Shown one piece after another: positions 9,070 to 17,090 of a DNA stretch of 64,000 nt. Where the stretch lies: positions 62,001-126,000 of the forward strand of contig JAIVAN010000005.1 in the NCBI GenBank assembly GCA_020171895.1, in the 5' to 3' direction. Source of the stretch: Bacillus timonensis (GTDB lineage Bacteria > Bacillota > Bacilli > Bacillales > Bacillaceae_L). The stretch's first letter is position 1; each line of letters starts with the position of its first letter. Below the pieces are notes generated by a model. It was not told where the DNA came from, did not search any database, and saw only the letters and a list, made by a program, of their open reading frames with translations. The translations under genes and the position numbers were made by a program.

Positions 9070-9558
9070 ATGACCACTGTTGTGACGAGTATTGGATTAC
9101 AGGGTTTGGAAGGGTATAAGGTTCATGTGGAGGTTCAGATGATTCCTGGGAATGAGAGTGTGAGTATAGTAGGGTTGCCTGATGCTTGTGTGAAGGAGTC
9201 GAAGGATCGTGTGATGGCAGCGTTGTATGCGAATGATTGTCGGTCTTTTGATAAGAAGATTATTATTAACCTTTCACCATCAGAACAGAAGAAAAATAGT
9301 CCCCTTTTTGACTTAGCGATGGCTGTTGGGTTGATGAAAGAGATGAACCACTTCCCACATAAAATACCAAGTGATTCCGCTTTTTTAGGGGTATTGTCAT
9401 TAGATGGCACAGTTAAATCGGTTAAGGGCATGCTGCCGGCGATCTTAGCTGCAAAGAAACATAAAATTAAGATCCTGTATCTCCCTGTGATTGAAGATCT
9501 CCCTTTTTCTGAATTAGTTTTGTGTGCCTGTCACCACCCGAATTTTGTCGAAGTTTGA
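9070..9558 (+). pseudogene. Truncated 5' copy of comM ending in a family A repeat
   Basis: The copy begins at ATG 9070 behind GGGAGGAG and is nearly identical, base for base, to the first about 445 nt of the intact comM at 18777. The upstream leader is also copied. Similarity stops after GAATTAG (9511-9517), where a family A head takes over and gives the frame a short foreign tail before TGA 9558. No AAA+ module remains, so the product cannot be a functional ComM. Confidence 0.85.
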
Positions 9559-9560
9559 TG
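9516..9560 (+). repeat. Family A REP-like repeat, copy A3 (head) at the comM break
   Basis: AGTTTTGTGTGCCTGTCACC, CACCCGAATTTTGTCGAAG. It follows directly on the last native comM bases. A hairpin AAAAGAAGACAC/GTGTCTTCTTTTA follows at 9571-9608, in place of the usual tail. Confidence 0.85.
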
Positions 9561-9670
9561 GAGTAACAGGTAAAAGAAGACACCTTGATTTAAGAGTGTC
9601 TTCTTTTACTATTGATTAATTTCTACTACTTTGTTCCTTAACTCTTCTAAATTCGTTTTTTCATCCAACC

Positions 9671-9856
9671 TTACTCAAAAAAAGGATACTTTTTAGCAAT
9701 TTCTGTAAATGTACCTTCATCTTTAATAGGTGTAAGATGTCTTCTAGGACAATCTTTATGTCTAAGGCCATTCATTTCATCAATTACTAGATAGTCTTCT
9801 CTTTTAATGTATTCCCCACAAGATGGACATCTATATCTCGTCGTTTTCTTATTCAT
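9671..9856 (-). CDS. Small zinc-ribbon protein
   Basis: A 61-aa protein with CPSCGEYI at the N-terminus and a KDCPRRH pair later, a four-ligand zinc-ribbon layout. It starts at ATG 9856 with GGAGGG 6 nt upstream. It stands alone between repeats A3 and A4. The function is unknown. Confidence 0.6.
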   Translation of the reverse strand: MNKKTTRYRCPSCGEYIKREDYLVIDEMNGLRHKDCPRRHLTPIKDEGTFTEIAKKYPFFE

Positions 9857-9976
9857 CTTCAACCCTCCTTTACTTCAAGATACAAAATATCTTTTCTTTT
9901 AAACTGTGACACTTATCACAAAAAATCGTAGTTTCACAATTTGTTAAAAAGTTTCTATGGTTATCGTTATCATTGA

Positions 9977-10061
9977 GTTCTGCGTGCCTGTCACCACTCG
10001 AATTTTGTCGAACGTTGATATGTTAAGATGTAAAAGGATTTTAAGGGGGATCAGATGTTTT
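9977..10061 (+). repeat. Family A REP-like repeat, copy A4
   Basis: Head AGTTCTGCGTGCCTGTCACC, then TCGAATTTTGTCGAACGTTG, the AAGATGTAAAAGG middle and GGGGGATCAGATGTTTTT. The right arm of its tail hairpin is missing because copy A5 starts there. Confidence 0.85.
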
Positions 10062-10172
10062 TAGTTTAGCGTGCCTGTCACCACCCGGAATTTGTCGAAA
10101 TTTGATAGAGTGATTGAGGGTTTAAAAGAGGGGTCAGATGCTTTAATATCTGGCCCCTCAATTATATTTGGA
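10062..10172 (+). repeat. Family A REP-like repeat, copy A5 (tandem with A4)
   Basis: Head AGTTTAGCGTGCCTGTCACC, with a full tail hairpin GAGGGGTCAGATG...TATCTGGCCCCTC. It interrupts the tail of A4, so A5 inserted into or recombined with A4. Confidence 0.85.
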
Positions 10173-10223
10173 TATGAAAGTTAGAAATATTGGATCGAAA
10201 ATTAATTGTTATTTTTCCATAGA

Positions 10224-10251
10224 GAAGCACCGGGACGGTTCTCATGCTTCC
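10224..10251 (+). repeat. Family B repeat (GAAGC-flanked variant), left end of comM-RAYT module 1
   Basis: GAAGCACCGGGACGGTTCTC followed by ATGCTTCC. Its reverse complement recurs at 12895-12923, on the other side of the comM-RAYT pair. A hairpin GATGTGAGT/ACTCACATC with a T tail follows at 10266-10297. Confidence 0.75.
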
Positions 10252-10528
10252 ATTTTACTCATTTAAAGGATGTGAGTGTTTGTTACTCACATCTTTTTAT
10301 TAATATTTTAAACTTAAACAAAAACAGATGAAATCTACCTCAATGTAAGATATGATAGTAGTGTATTCCCCCTTTGTAGAGATGCTATGCTGCACTTTAG
10401 TATCTTTGCGATCTCCTTTTATCTTCTTAATTCTACTAGAAAACACCACTATATAAACACCTGAGTAAAACAATCCCCATATTTAACTGAACCTAAAAAT
10501 TAAAAAATCTAATAGAGGAGGCAAGAAC

Positions 10529-12044
10529 ATGTCTGCCAAAGTAATTAGTATTGGCTTAAAAGGTTTAGAGGGCTATCGTGTGCAAGTGGAGGTACAGGCC
10601 CTGGATGGTATAGAATCTATCGTCATTGTTGGGTTGCCAGATGCGTCCGTTAAGGAATCAAAAGAACGTGTGGCGGCTGCTTTACATAGTATGGGTTTTC
10701 CATTAGTCGATTTAAAAGTGACGATTAACCTCTCCCCAACCGAACAGAAGAAAAATGGACCGTTGTTTGATTTAGCCATTGCACTGGGAATTCTTAAGAG
10801 TGGAAATTTCTTGAAAGAGACCATTCCAAATGATGCATGATTTATCGGTGCTTTATCCTTGGACGGAACGGTTTTACCTGTTGAAGGGATGATCGCAGCT
10901 ATCTTAGCCGCAAAAAAATTACGATTAAAGAAGCTTTTCCTCCCATTTGATTCTACAATCCCTAAAATAGATATTGATGATTTAGAACTGATTTATGTTT
11001 CATCCGTTCAGGATGTAATCGATTACCTGTCAGGGCAAAGGATATTGGCCTTTACACATCCTGATGTTATTTTTGAAGAAATTGATGTTGTACAACGAAA
11101 TTTTAACCAAGTCATCGGTCATGAAAAAGCTAAACGTGCACTTGACATTGCTGCATCAGGAGAGCACTATGTGTTGATGGATGGACCACCAGGTTGTGGA
11201 AAGAGTCTATTAGCTGAAACGTTTCCTTCTATTTTACCCCCACTTACAAAAGAAGCTCAGCTTGAGAAGATTAGTTTGTATCAATTAGCAGGTGCTTCTT
11301 ATCACTCACTAATTACACCACCCTATCGTCATCCACATCATTCTGCATCTGCCGTTTCCATCATTGGTGGTGGAACTAGTCCAAAACCCGGAGAGGTTTC
11401 TTTAGCTCATCGTGGTGTTCTTTTTTTAGATGAGTTAGGTGAATTTTCGAAAAAAACCTTAGATATGTTAAGGCAGCCGCTTGAAAATGGGAAAGTAACA
11501 ATTAGCCGAGTCCACTCCACTGTCACATACCCTGCAAAGTTTATATTTATTGCTGCAATGAATCCTTGTCCTTGTGGCTTTTTAGGTTCCAAAACTCATT
11601 ATTGTACTTGCACAGACAAGCAAATCAAAACATATAAAAATCGTGTTTCCGGACCTATTTTAGATCGGATTGATATAGTGTTATCCCTACAGCCAGTGAA
11701 CCTACAAGGTCATCTATTAAATAGAATAGAGTCATCCCAAGATATAAGAAAACGAGTTACAGAGGCTCGTAAAAGACAATACCTCCGCTATGGTAGAGAA
11801 ATATGTAATAGCAGTGTCCCCTTTGAAGAACTAATCTCCAGTCATCCATTATCCTCTCAACAACAGAATTTTCTACAGCGTTTATCCATTAAACATGGAC
11901 TAAGTAACCGAGTACAGATAAAAATTATTCGTTTAGCTAAAACAATTGCAGACTTAAAAGGGGGAAGACACAATTACAGATGAAGATTTAAGTGAAGCTC
12001 TTACTTTAAGAAAATTAAGTCAAAAACGAATTGTCAATGTGTAA
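10529..12044 (+). pseudogene. comM: comM (yifB) copy 1, disabled by a nonsense codon and a frameshift
   Basis: A homolog of the YifB/ComM Mg-chelatase-like AAA+ helicases: N-terminal domain, Walker A GPPGCGKS, Walker B VLFLDELGEF, the Cys-rich NPCPCGF...YCTCTDKQI insert and the C-terminal NRVQIKIIRLAKTIADL. Two defects are visible. TGA at 10838-10840 replaces an Ala codon in the same frame. A G5 run at about 11959-11963 adds one base; removing it restores a normal C-terminus up to TAA 12042-12044. A RAYT gene follows within a few bases, as for the intact copy at 18777. The protein is clearly diverged from that copy, so this is not a recent duplicate. Confidence 0.85.
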
Positions 12045-12840
12045 AGGCAAGGAGGGGATTATCATACCACGCCAAGCACGAACAAAAAGTCGTACTAAAA
12101 TTTACCATATTATTTGGAGAGGAGCTAGCAGGCAGGAAATCTTTCATGATGAAGAAGATTGTATAAATTTCCTTAATACGATAGAAAAATATCAGCGAAA
12201 AACAAAGATACGTATATACGCATGGTGCTTAATGAACAACCATATTCACTTGCTTCTTAGAGAAGGGAATGAACCCATTTCAGATACAATGAAACGGATT
12301 GGTGTAAGTTTTGTGAAATATTATAATTGGAAATACCGAACAACCGGGCACTTGTTTCAAGATCGATTTATAAGTGAAAACGTCGAATCACGTTCATACT
12401 TACTCACTGTCGTAAGATACATCCATCAAAACCCTGTAAAAGCAGGAATGGTCGAACATCCAAATGAATGGAAATGGAGTAGTAGCACTAGTTACCTCAG
12501 TGAAAGAATTCACCCACCAATTTCTCTAGATAGAGAATATGTACTTCATATGTTTTCAAAAGACCTCATAATCGCAAAAGAAAGATTTAAAGCATTCAAT
12601 GAAAAAAAGAACAACGATCAATGTTTAGATATTAACAAAGTGAGAAGTAGATTAACAGATGATGAAGCAAGACAAACTATAAAAGAAATAATAGGAAACA
12701 TTGAAATTCCCCATGTAAAATTCCTCCCGAGGCAACAAAGAAATGAAATCCTACGAAAAGTAAAAGAAATCAAAGGCCTTTCGCAACGACAAGCTGCAAG
12801 AATATTTGGTGTGTCTCCTAATTTGGTGTTTAAGGCGTAG
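12037..12840 (+). CDS. REP-associated tyrosine transposase (RAYT), copy 1, long subfamily
   Basis: A Y1/HUH transposase of the TnpA_REP family. It has the HUH motif NNHIHLL, the GHLFQDRF block, the catalytic Tyr in VRYIHQNPVKAG, WKWSS, and a C-terminal helix-turn-helix (LSQRQAARIFGVSPNLVF). RAYTs bind and cleave REP hairpins in single strands. Family members typically start MPRxAR. Here that position is ATA (12065), 6 nt behind a strong AAGGAGGGG, so the normal start seems mutated. I give the nearest upstream ATG (12037), which has no ribosome site. The gene follows comM copy 1 directly and the pair lies between inverted family B repeats. Confidence 0.85.
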   Translation: MCKGKEGIIIPRQARTKSRTKIYHIIWRGASRQEIFHDEEDCINFLNTIEKYQRKTKIRIYAWCLMNNHIHLLLREGNEPISDTMKRIGVSFVKYYNWKYRTTGHLFQDRFISENVESRSYLLTVVRYIHQNPVKAGMVEHPNEWKWSSSTSYLSERIHPPISLDREYVLHMFSKDLIIAKERFKAFNEKKNNDQCLDINKVRSRLTDDEARQTIKEIIGNIEIPHVKFLPRQQRNEILRKVKEIKGLSQRQAARIFGVSPNLVFKA

Positions 12841-12894
12841 GGGAGGGAAAAGGGTGAATATCTTAGTAGATGAAGAGTGTTAATGAAAATATAA

Positions 12895-12923
12895 GGAAGC
12901 ATGGGAACCGTCCCGGCGCTTCC
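12895..12923 (-). repeat. Family B repeat (GAAGC-flanked variant), right end of module 1
   Basis: GGAAGCATGGGAACCGTCCC followed by GGCGCTTCC, the reverse complement (few mismatches) of 10224-10251. It abuts the broken gene at 12965. Confidence 0.75.
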
Positions 12924-12964
12924 AAAGACGAGGGGAACAAGAAAGAAAACTATTTAAGGAAATC

Positions 12965-13420
12965 ATGAAAAAAGTGAGAAAGTATGTGGATGGCGAAGGT
13001 GATGACTTCCCAAAAGAATTGTTAAAAGAATTTATTAGTCGAGCAGAAGTGTGTAAAGATGGAAAGATCACCTACCACCTCATATTTGAACTGGAACAAG
13101 AAATGCCAGAGACCTATGATGATTATGTAGAAATTAAAAGGCAGCAAAAGAAGCAGAGAACGAAGGAAAAGCATGAGGCGTTACTAAATGGGCCTGAGGT
13201 AGAGGAGCTGTTAGTATTTTGCGAGGAGCCCAAAGCAGTTAAAGAGTTTGTAGATTTTATCAATGAGAGGATAGAAATTTCTGATACGCACACCTTCCAA
13301 GTTATTTTGAGACCATTAATGAAGCAGGGAATACTAGAAAGATTTAAAGCTACGGAAAAGGGAGGAACTAGGGAAGTGTTTCATTATAAGGTTTGCAAGG
13401 TTAATAGTTTTGTAGAATAA
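12965..13420 (+). CDS. Fragment with recombinase-like end and winged-helix-like domain
   Basis: A 151-aa frame. The frame stays open upstream to the family B repeat at 12923, so the 5' part is probably lost. Residues 1-45 (FPKELLKEFISRAEVCKDGK) resemble the C-terminal end of large serine recombinases. Residues about 75-150 (LLVFCEEPKAVKEFVDFINE through MKQGILERFKATEKGG) look like a winged-helix repeat. A short echo of its middle (about 13438-13460) follows the stop. Assignment is tentative; it is likely a remnant. Confidence 0.4.
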   Translation: MKKVRKYVDGEGDDFPKELLKEFISRAEVCKDGKITYHLIFELEQEMPETYDDYVEIKRQQKKQRTKEKHEALLNGPEVEELLVFCEEPKAVKEFVDFINERIEISDTHTFQVILRPLMKQGILERFKATEKGGTREVFHYKVCKVNSFVE

Positions 13421-13476
13421 AAACTTAATAGAGAAAAACAGGAAGCTCTCCTAAATGGAAATATAGTAATAAAAGC

Positions 13477-13515
13477 ATAGAGCCTACAGCAAATAGACTG
13501 TAAGGCTCTATATTT
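13477..13515. terminator. Bidirectional terminator between converging genes
   Basis: ATAGAGCCTACAG pairs with CTGTAAGGCTCTAT, with A/T runs on both sides. It separates the recombinase fragment (+) from the four-gene minus-strand operon. Confidence 0.7.
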
Positions 13516-13543
13516 ATACTAAGGAATAATAAGGTTAACTCGT

Positions 13544-13903
13544 TCAATCATTTTTAATTTGTTCTAAGATATATTCTTCAGTATGTGTTGCCACATCAGA
13601 ATCTTTAATTGGTTTGGATCCAAATCTCGATTGTCTAGCTAATTCTTTAGTACAGTTCTTACAACTAACGTATAAAATGACTTTCTGCTCCAAAGGGTGT
13701 TCAAATGCACTTACTGTCCCCATCTTCTTAACAGTGTTATTAAAGATTTTTTGTTCCTGCTGACAACGAGGACATACGTGATTATGGTAGTCTACATATT
13801 CCTTGCTAATTGTATAACCTGGGAACAAATCTATCATAGATTGTTCTTGTAATCGTAAAGCTTGAATGATATCTAAGTCATAGAGTAAAGGTGTCGCCAT
13901 CAT
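13544..13903 (-). CDS. Hypothetical protein with zinc-binding Cys pairs
   Basis: A 119-aa protein with CPRCQQEQ (near residue 44) and CKNCTKEL (near residue 81), consistent with a zinc ribbon. It is the last gene of a four-gene minus-strand operon that starts with an RHH regulator. The family is not recognised. Confidence 0.6.
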   Translation of the reverse strand: MMATPLLYDLDIIQALRLQEQSMIDLFPGYTISKEYVDYHNHVCPRCQQEQKIFNNTVKKMGTVSAFEHPLEQKVILYVSCKNCTKELARQSRFGSKPIKDSDVATHTEEYILEQIKND

Positions 13904-13920
13904 TACTACACTCCTATTTC

Positions 13921-14292
13921 CTATTTTTCATTATCCTTCTTAACTAAGGCCGCTACTTCTGGGTTCTCATTTATATGTTCAATAAAACTTCTTACTAGTT
14001 CGATATTAGAAATGTCTTCTAGGTATTCCGATTCAGAAGAAGTATTTCTTATGAGATTACCAATTTCATTGAGATAAAGAGCAACTACTTTGTCGCTAAT
14101 AAGGTAATCCCCTTCTTTTTCAGGGAAATCCATTGGATTGTTTGTGCTACTTATCATATGTTTAGTAGCTTTAACTATTAGGTCAAGTCCACCAAAGTGA
14201 GCCAATTCTTTATCGTCTATACCTTCGCAAGTAATTTTTAAAGCATGTCCGTTTTTATCTACACCATTCAGAGTAAAGTTACTTTGTTCCAT
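13921..14292 (-). CDS. Hypothetical protein, third gene of the RHH operon
   Basis: A 123-aa acidic soluble protein without signal peptide or membrane segment. Spacing to its neighbours is about 17 nt on each side, so it is co-transcribed. No motif is recognised. Confidence 0.6.
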   Translation of the reverse strand: MEQSNFTLNGVDKNGHALKITCEGIDDKELAHFGGLDLIVKATKHMISSTNNPMDFPEKEGDYLISDKVVALYLNEIGNLIRNTSSESEYLEDISNIELVRSFIEHINENPEVAALVKKDNEK

Positions 14293-14310
14293 ATGTATAA
14301 TTAATCCTCC

Positions 14311-14640
14311 TTAAAATTTATCTATTAATGCCATGTGTTCTAGACTATCTTCAATGATTTTTTGTCCTTCTTTAATAAGGGCTTTCACTTCATCATTGTC
14401 TTTATAATGTTTGTAGAGATCAGTATTCCATTCAATTACAATCTCTATTTTATCGTTTAAATATCCTGTTATGGTTACAATATTCTTGAAATCAAAATAA
14501 TCCTCATCAAGAGTAGATGTGATAACTTCTTCGACTTCTATCTCTTCAAAGTTAGATGGTAATCCGCTAACAGGGGAATCATCAATTCCACCACCAATAT
14601 CACTTAACTGTAATTCCACTTTTAGGTTTTCAGCTTTCAT
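14311..14640 (-). CDS. Hypothetical protein, second gene of the RHH operon
   Basis: A 109-aa acidic protein. Its ATG follows the stop of the RHH gene with no gap (TAAATG), which implies translational coupling. No family is recognised; the operon position suggests it works with the RHH protein. Confidence 0.6.
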   Translation of the reverse strand: MKAENLKVELQLSDIGGGIDDSPVSGLPSNFEEIEVEEVITSTLDEDYFDFKNIVTITGYLNDKIEIVIEWNTDLYKHYKDNDEVKALIKEGQKIIEDSLEHMALIDKF

Positions 14641-14865
14641 TTAATCATCTCCTTTGCTTCCCTCTTTATTAAGGAGTCGTTGTGCAAGTTTGCGTGGATT
14701 TTCAACGATTTGCTTGTATTCACTTTCAACAACATGTCTTAGTGCAGAAGACTTAGAAATTTTAAAATTTAACTGGAACTCCATTGTTTCAGCAATCTCC
14801 TCTAGCTTTTTCATAGTCTCATTATCGATTCTCACAGTTGTGTAGTTTTTGCTCACTATCTTCAC
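14641..14865 (-). CDS. Ribbon-helix-helix DNA-binding protein
   Basis: A 74-aa protein with a beta strand TTVRIDNETMKKLEEIAE and helix LKxxALRHVVESEY-like pattern, typical of CopG/Arc-type regulators. It heads the operon 14865-13544. The promoter just upstream carries a perfect 17-bp dyad, a typical autorepression operator. Small RHH-led operons are common on plasmids and mobile islands. Confidence 0.7.
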   Translation of the reverse strand: MKIVSKNYTTVRIDNETMKKLEEIAETMEFQLNFKISKSSALRHVVESEYKQIVENPRKLAQRLLNKEGSKGDD

Positions 14866-14887
14866 TCCTAGATTGTGTGTAACATAA

Positions 14888-14916
14888 ATTATACATTATG
14901 TAACATAGTGTTACAA
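14888..14916 (-). promoter_or_regulatory. Promoter with palindromic operator for the RHH operon
   Basis: On the minus strand: -35 TTGTAA (14916-14911), 17-nt spacer, -10 TATAAT (14893-14888). The spacer and -35 are covered by the palindrome TGTAACATAGTGTTACA (14899-14915). A further TGTAACA half-site lies at 14878-14884. RHH proteins usually bind such repeats. Confidence 0.7.
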
Positions 14917-15071
14917 GGGTTTTTTACATTATTTAGAAAAGTGTATTATATTCTATTAGGGTTTAAATATAGTTTTACAACAAACGGTGTGATTGCTAGT
15001 TTAGTAAAACCTTCCAATTTAGTTAAATGTTATCTATAATAAATAATAGTATATTAAAGGGAGGTGTTGTT

Positions 15072-15371
15072 ATGTGGGGAGTACTTTTAGTTATAGTGTT
15101 AATTGCAATAGCGATTGCAATTCTAATTTTTGCTGCAACCCAAGATGAAAAGGTGACTATGTGTATACAGCTTTCAGGTTACATTGTACTAATAGTATCA
15201 ATTCTTTGGACAGGTGTTGTAGCAATCACAAAAGATTTTAAAAGTAATGATGCTGAAATTTTAGAAATTATTGGACAAGTAAATTATATACAACTCGGTC
15301 TTTTTATTCTTTCTTCAATATTATTAATGGCAAAAGGTTTTAGAGAAACATACAAAAGTATCAAAGATTGA
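15072..15371 (+). CDS. Small membrane protein
   Basis: A 99-aa protein with three predicted membrane segments (about residues 3-21, 31-51 and 72-88). The start is ATG 15072 behind GGGAGGTG; the longer frame from 15027 lacks a site. Family unknown. A long hairpin at 15401-15446 follows. Confidence 0.6.
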   Translation: MWGVLLVIVLIAIAIAILIFAATQDEKVTMCIQLSGYIVLIVSILWTGVVAITKDFKSNDAEILEIIGQVNYIQLGLFILSSILLMAKGFRETYKSIKD

Positions 15372-15400
15372 TAGCAAGTTTAATAATAGATTATGACATA

Positions 15401-15446
15401 CTGAAATTAGGCTCATCTCCATCTAGGGAAGTGGGCCTAATTTCAG
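15401..15446 (+). terminator. Hairpin after the small membrane protein gene
   Basis: CTGAAATTAGGC (15401-15412) pairs with GCCTAATTTCAG (15435-15446). There is no clear T run, so it may be an RNA-end or bidirectional structure rather than a strong terminator. Confidence 0.45.
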
Positions 15447-15456
15447 TTGGTATATT

Positions 15457-15545
15457 AGTTCTGCGTGCCTGTCACCACCCGAATTTCTTCGAATGATGAT
15501 AGAGTGAGAGTAAATAATGCTATATCATCTGTCTCTTTTCTATTT
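15457..15545 (+). repeat. Family A REP-like repeat, copy A6
   Basis: Head AGTTCTGCGTGCCTGTCACC, CACCCGAATTTCTTCGAA, GATAGAGTGAGAG and a degraded tail (CATCTGTCTC). A further weak head, GTGCTTGTCACCACTC, lies at 15564. Confidence 0.8.
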
Positions 15546-15706
15546 TTATGAGTTTTAGGTAGGTGCTTGTCACCACTCAATAAATTAAAGAAATAAAAGT
15601 AGATAATAGAATATCGTTAAAAACGTCAATGAAAACTATTATTCAAATCGAATTTGTGCTTATAAAAGTAGACTTTTTCAGTAGTCTTGAATCATCCCGA
15701 TGCTTC

Positions 15707-16537
15707 CTATTTTTGAACTGTCTTCTGATGTTCATAACAAAAGATTTTACCTTTGAATGTATTGTTTGATAAACAATATCCTTTAACTTTATCTGAAACA
15801 GGTTTATTACAGACTATACAAGTAGACTGTGTGCTAGTCTTTTCTTCTGGAGTATTCGTCTTTATTGCACGTTTATGCTCTTCTCTAACTTTCGGTTCAG
15901 TTATGTTAGCTTTTGAAAAGGCATTGAAAATTGTTAAGATGTCACTTTCAGTTAGGAGAGGTTCTTTATGATGAATTTTTAATACCGAGACTTTCCGATG
16001 GATAAACTCTGATAACTCAATGTCATAAACTATAAGTTCATTGGATGCTATTTTACGGTAATCTAAGTCTACTTTAAATGTGCAGCGTTTTGTAAAAGAT
16101 ACCATGGAGATAAATAAATTATGGTACTTCTCATCAATAAGTGATGCTAATGCTTTTATATGCCCGTAGTTTTGCACAAAAGGGTTCATCATTTTAAACT
16201 TTCCATTAACCAACCATGTTTTACGATCTTTCCCACCATAAATGGTGCCTTGATAGTTTTTCGTTTCAATGGCAAAGATACCATATGGAGTTAAAACCAC
16301 ATGATCAATTTGGGAGTACCCTGATTTTGCTTTTGAATTCTTTACTAGGAGATCACTTAAGTATCGACAATCCTTTGGCAGCTGATCCAGTTGTATATCA
16401 ATCTTGTATTCTCCTATTTCCCCTTTTCTAGTAGCAACCTGTTCATTCGTCTTTTTTGGTTTTGACGTTGGCACATCAGCTTGTTTTGGTTTATCCTCGT
16501 TCTTTCTTTTCTTTAAAAAGTTTAGGAATAATAGCAT
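15707..16537 (-). CDS. NERD (nuclease-related) domain protein with C-terminal Cys motif
   Basis: A 276-aa protein with a short hydrophobic N-terminus, then a NERD domain. Key parts are GEIGEYKI, IDHVVLTPYGIFAIETKNY and the GTIYG strand, which match the endonuclease-like core (Glu, Asp, E-x-K). The C-terminus has CIVCNKPV and CYEHQ, a likely zinc-binding tail. NERD proteins are common in Bacillaceae and are thought to process nucleic acid; function here is unproven. I start at ATG 16537 (GGGAG upstream) rather than at the far end of the frame, 16597. Confidence 0.75.
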   Translation of the reverse strand: MLLFLNFLKKRKNEDKPKQADVPTSKPKKTNEQVATRKGEIGEYKIDIQLDQLPKDCRYLSDLLVKNSKAKSGYSQIDHVVLTPYGIFAIETKNYQGTIYGGKDRKTWLVNGKFKMMNPFVQNYGHIKALASLIDEKYHNLFISMVSFTKRCTFKVDLDYRKIASNELIVYDIELSEFIHRKVSVLKIHHKEPLLTESDILTIFNAFSKANITEPKVREEHKRAIKTNTPEEKTSTQSTCIVCNKPVSDKVKGYCLSNNTFKGKIFCYEHQKTVQK

Positions 16538-16603
16538 GATTTTCTCCCGTTTCTGTAAGATATTATAATTGTAACTTTTTGTATAAATTTTAACCACAAC
16601 TAT

Positions 16604-16746
16604 TAGTACTGCATGCCTTTAACCACCCGAACCAACCCGAATTTAAGTTTTGCGTGCCAGTCACCACCCGAACCAACCCGAATTTTGTCGAGAGTGATAG
16701 ATTAAGGGGATCAGATGTTTTAGTATCTGGTCCCTCTTTTTTATTG
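16604..16746 (+). repeat. Family A REP-like repeat, copies A7a and A7b (double head)
   Basis: Two heads, AGTACTGCATGCCT... and AGTTTTGCGTGCCAGTCACC, each followed by ACCCGAACCAACCCGAATTT. The second continues to the tail hairpin GGGGATCAGATG...TATCTGGTCCC. The duplicated ACCCGAACCA suggests slippage or re-insertion inside one copy. Confidence 0.8.
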
Positions 16747-16810
16747 TAAAAAAAATCTAGAGGTAGAGAATTGGGGAATAATAGAAATTTTTCATAAAAA
16801 AGCATACAAA

Positions 16811-16962
16811 CAATCAGAGTGCTTTCAGAATCCATTAAAAAGTGGAAACTTAGAATGACGTTCATGTTTATTTAGAGTCTTAGAATACATACACCATATT
16901 CCAATAAAAAATAGAGTGGCTAAACATCCAAATGAAAGGAAATGAAGTAGTATTGATAGTTA
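16811..16962 (+). pseudogene. Degenerate RAYT fragment
   Basis: The stretch aligns by eye with 12341-12495 of RAYT copy 1. Matches include GAATGACGTTCATG (versus GAATCACGTTCATA), AGAATACATACACCA (versus the RYIHQ codons), and AAACATCCAAATGAAAGGAA (versus the EHPNEWKW codons). Indels and stops break it. It is the remains of a third long-type RAYT and sits directly behind repeat A7. Confidence 0.75.
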
Positions 16963-17090
16963 AGGCAACCCCTTAAACGTAAAGAATGACTTAAGTTATT
17001 TAATTTTAAAATTGTATAAATGCAAAGAGAAGTGAAAAGAAGCCTCACTATTTTTAGCGAGGTTAATAGTCATTATTCAGAGATACTATT

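Noticed and set aside
12031-12064. Upstream extension of RAYT copy 1 as real coding sequence
   Set aside because: The extra residues overlap the end of comM copy 1 and the ribosome site AAGGAGGGG; family members start at the ATA position. The feature start is given only as the nearest ATG.
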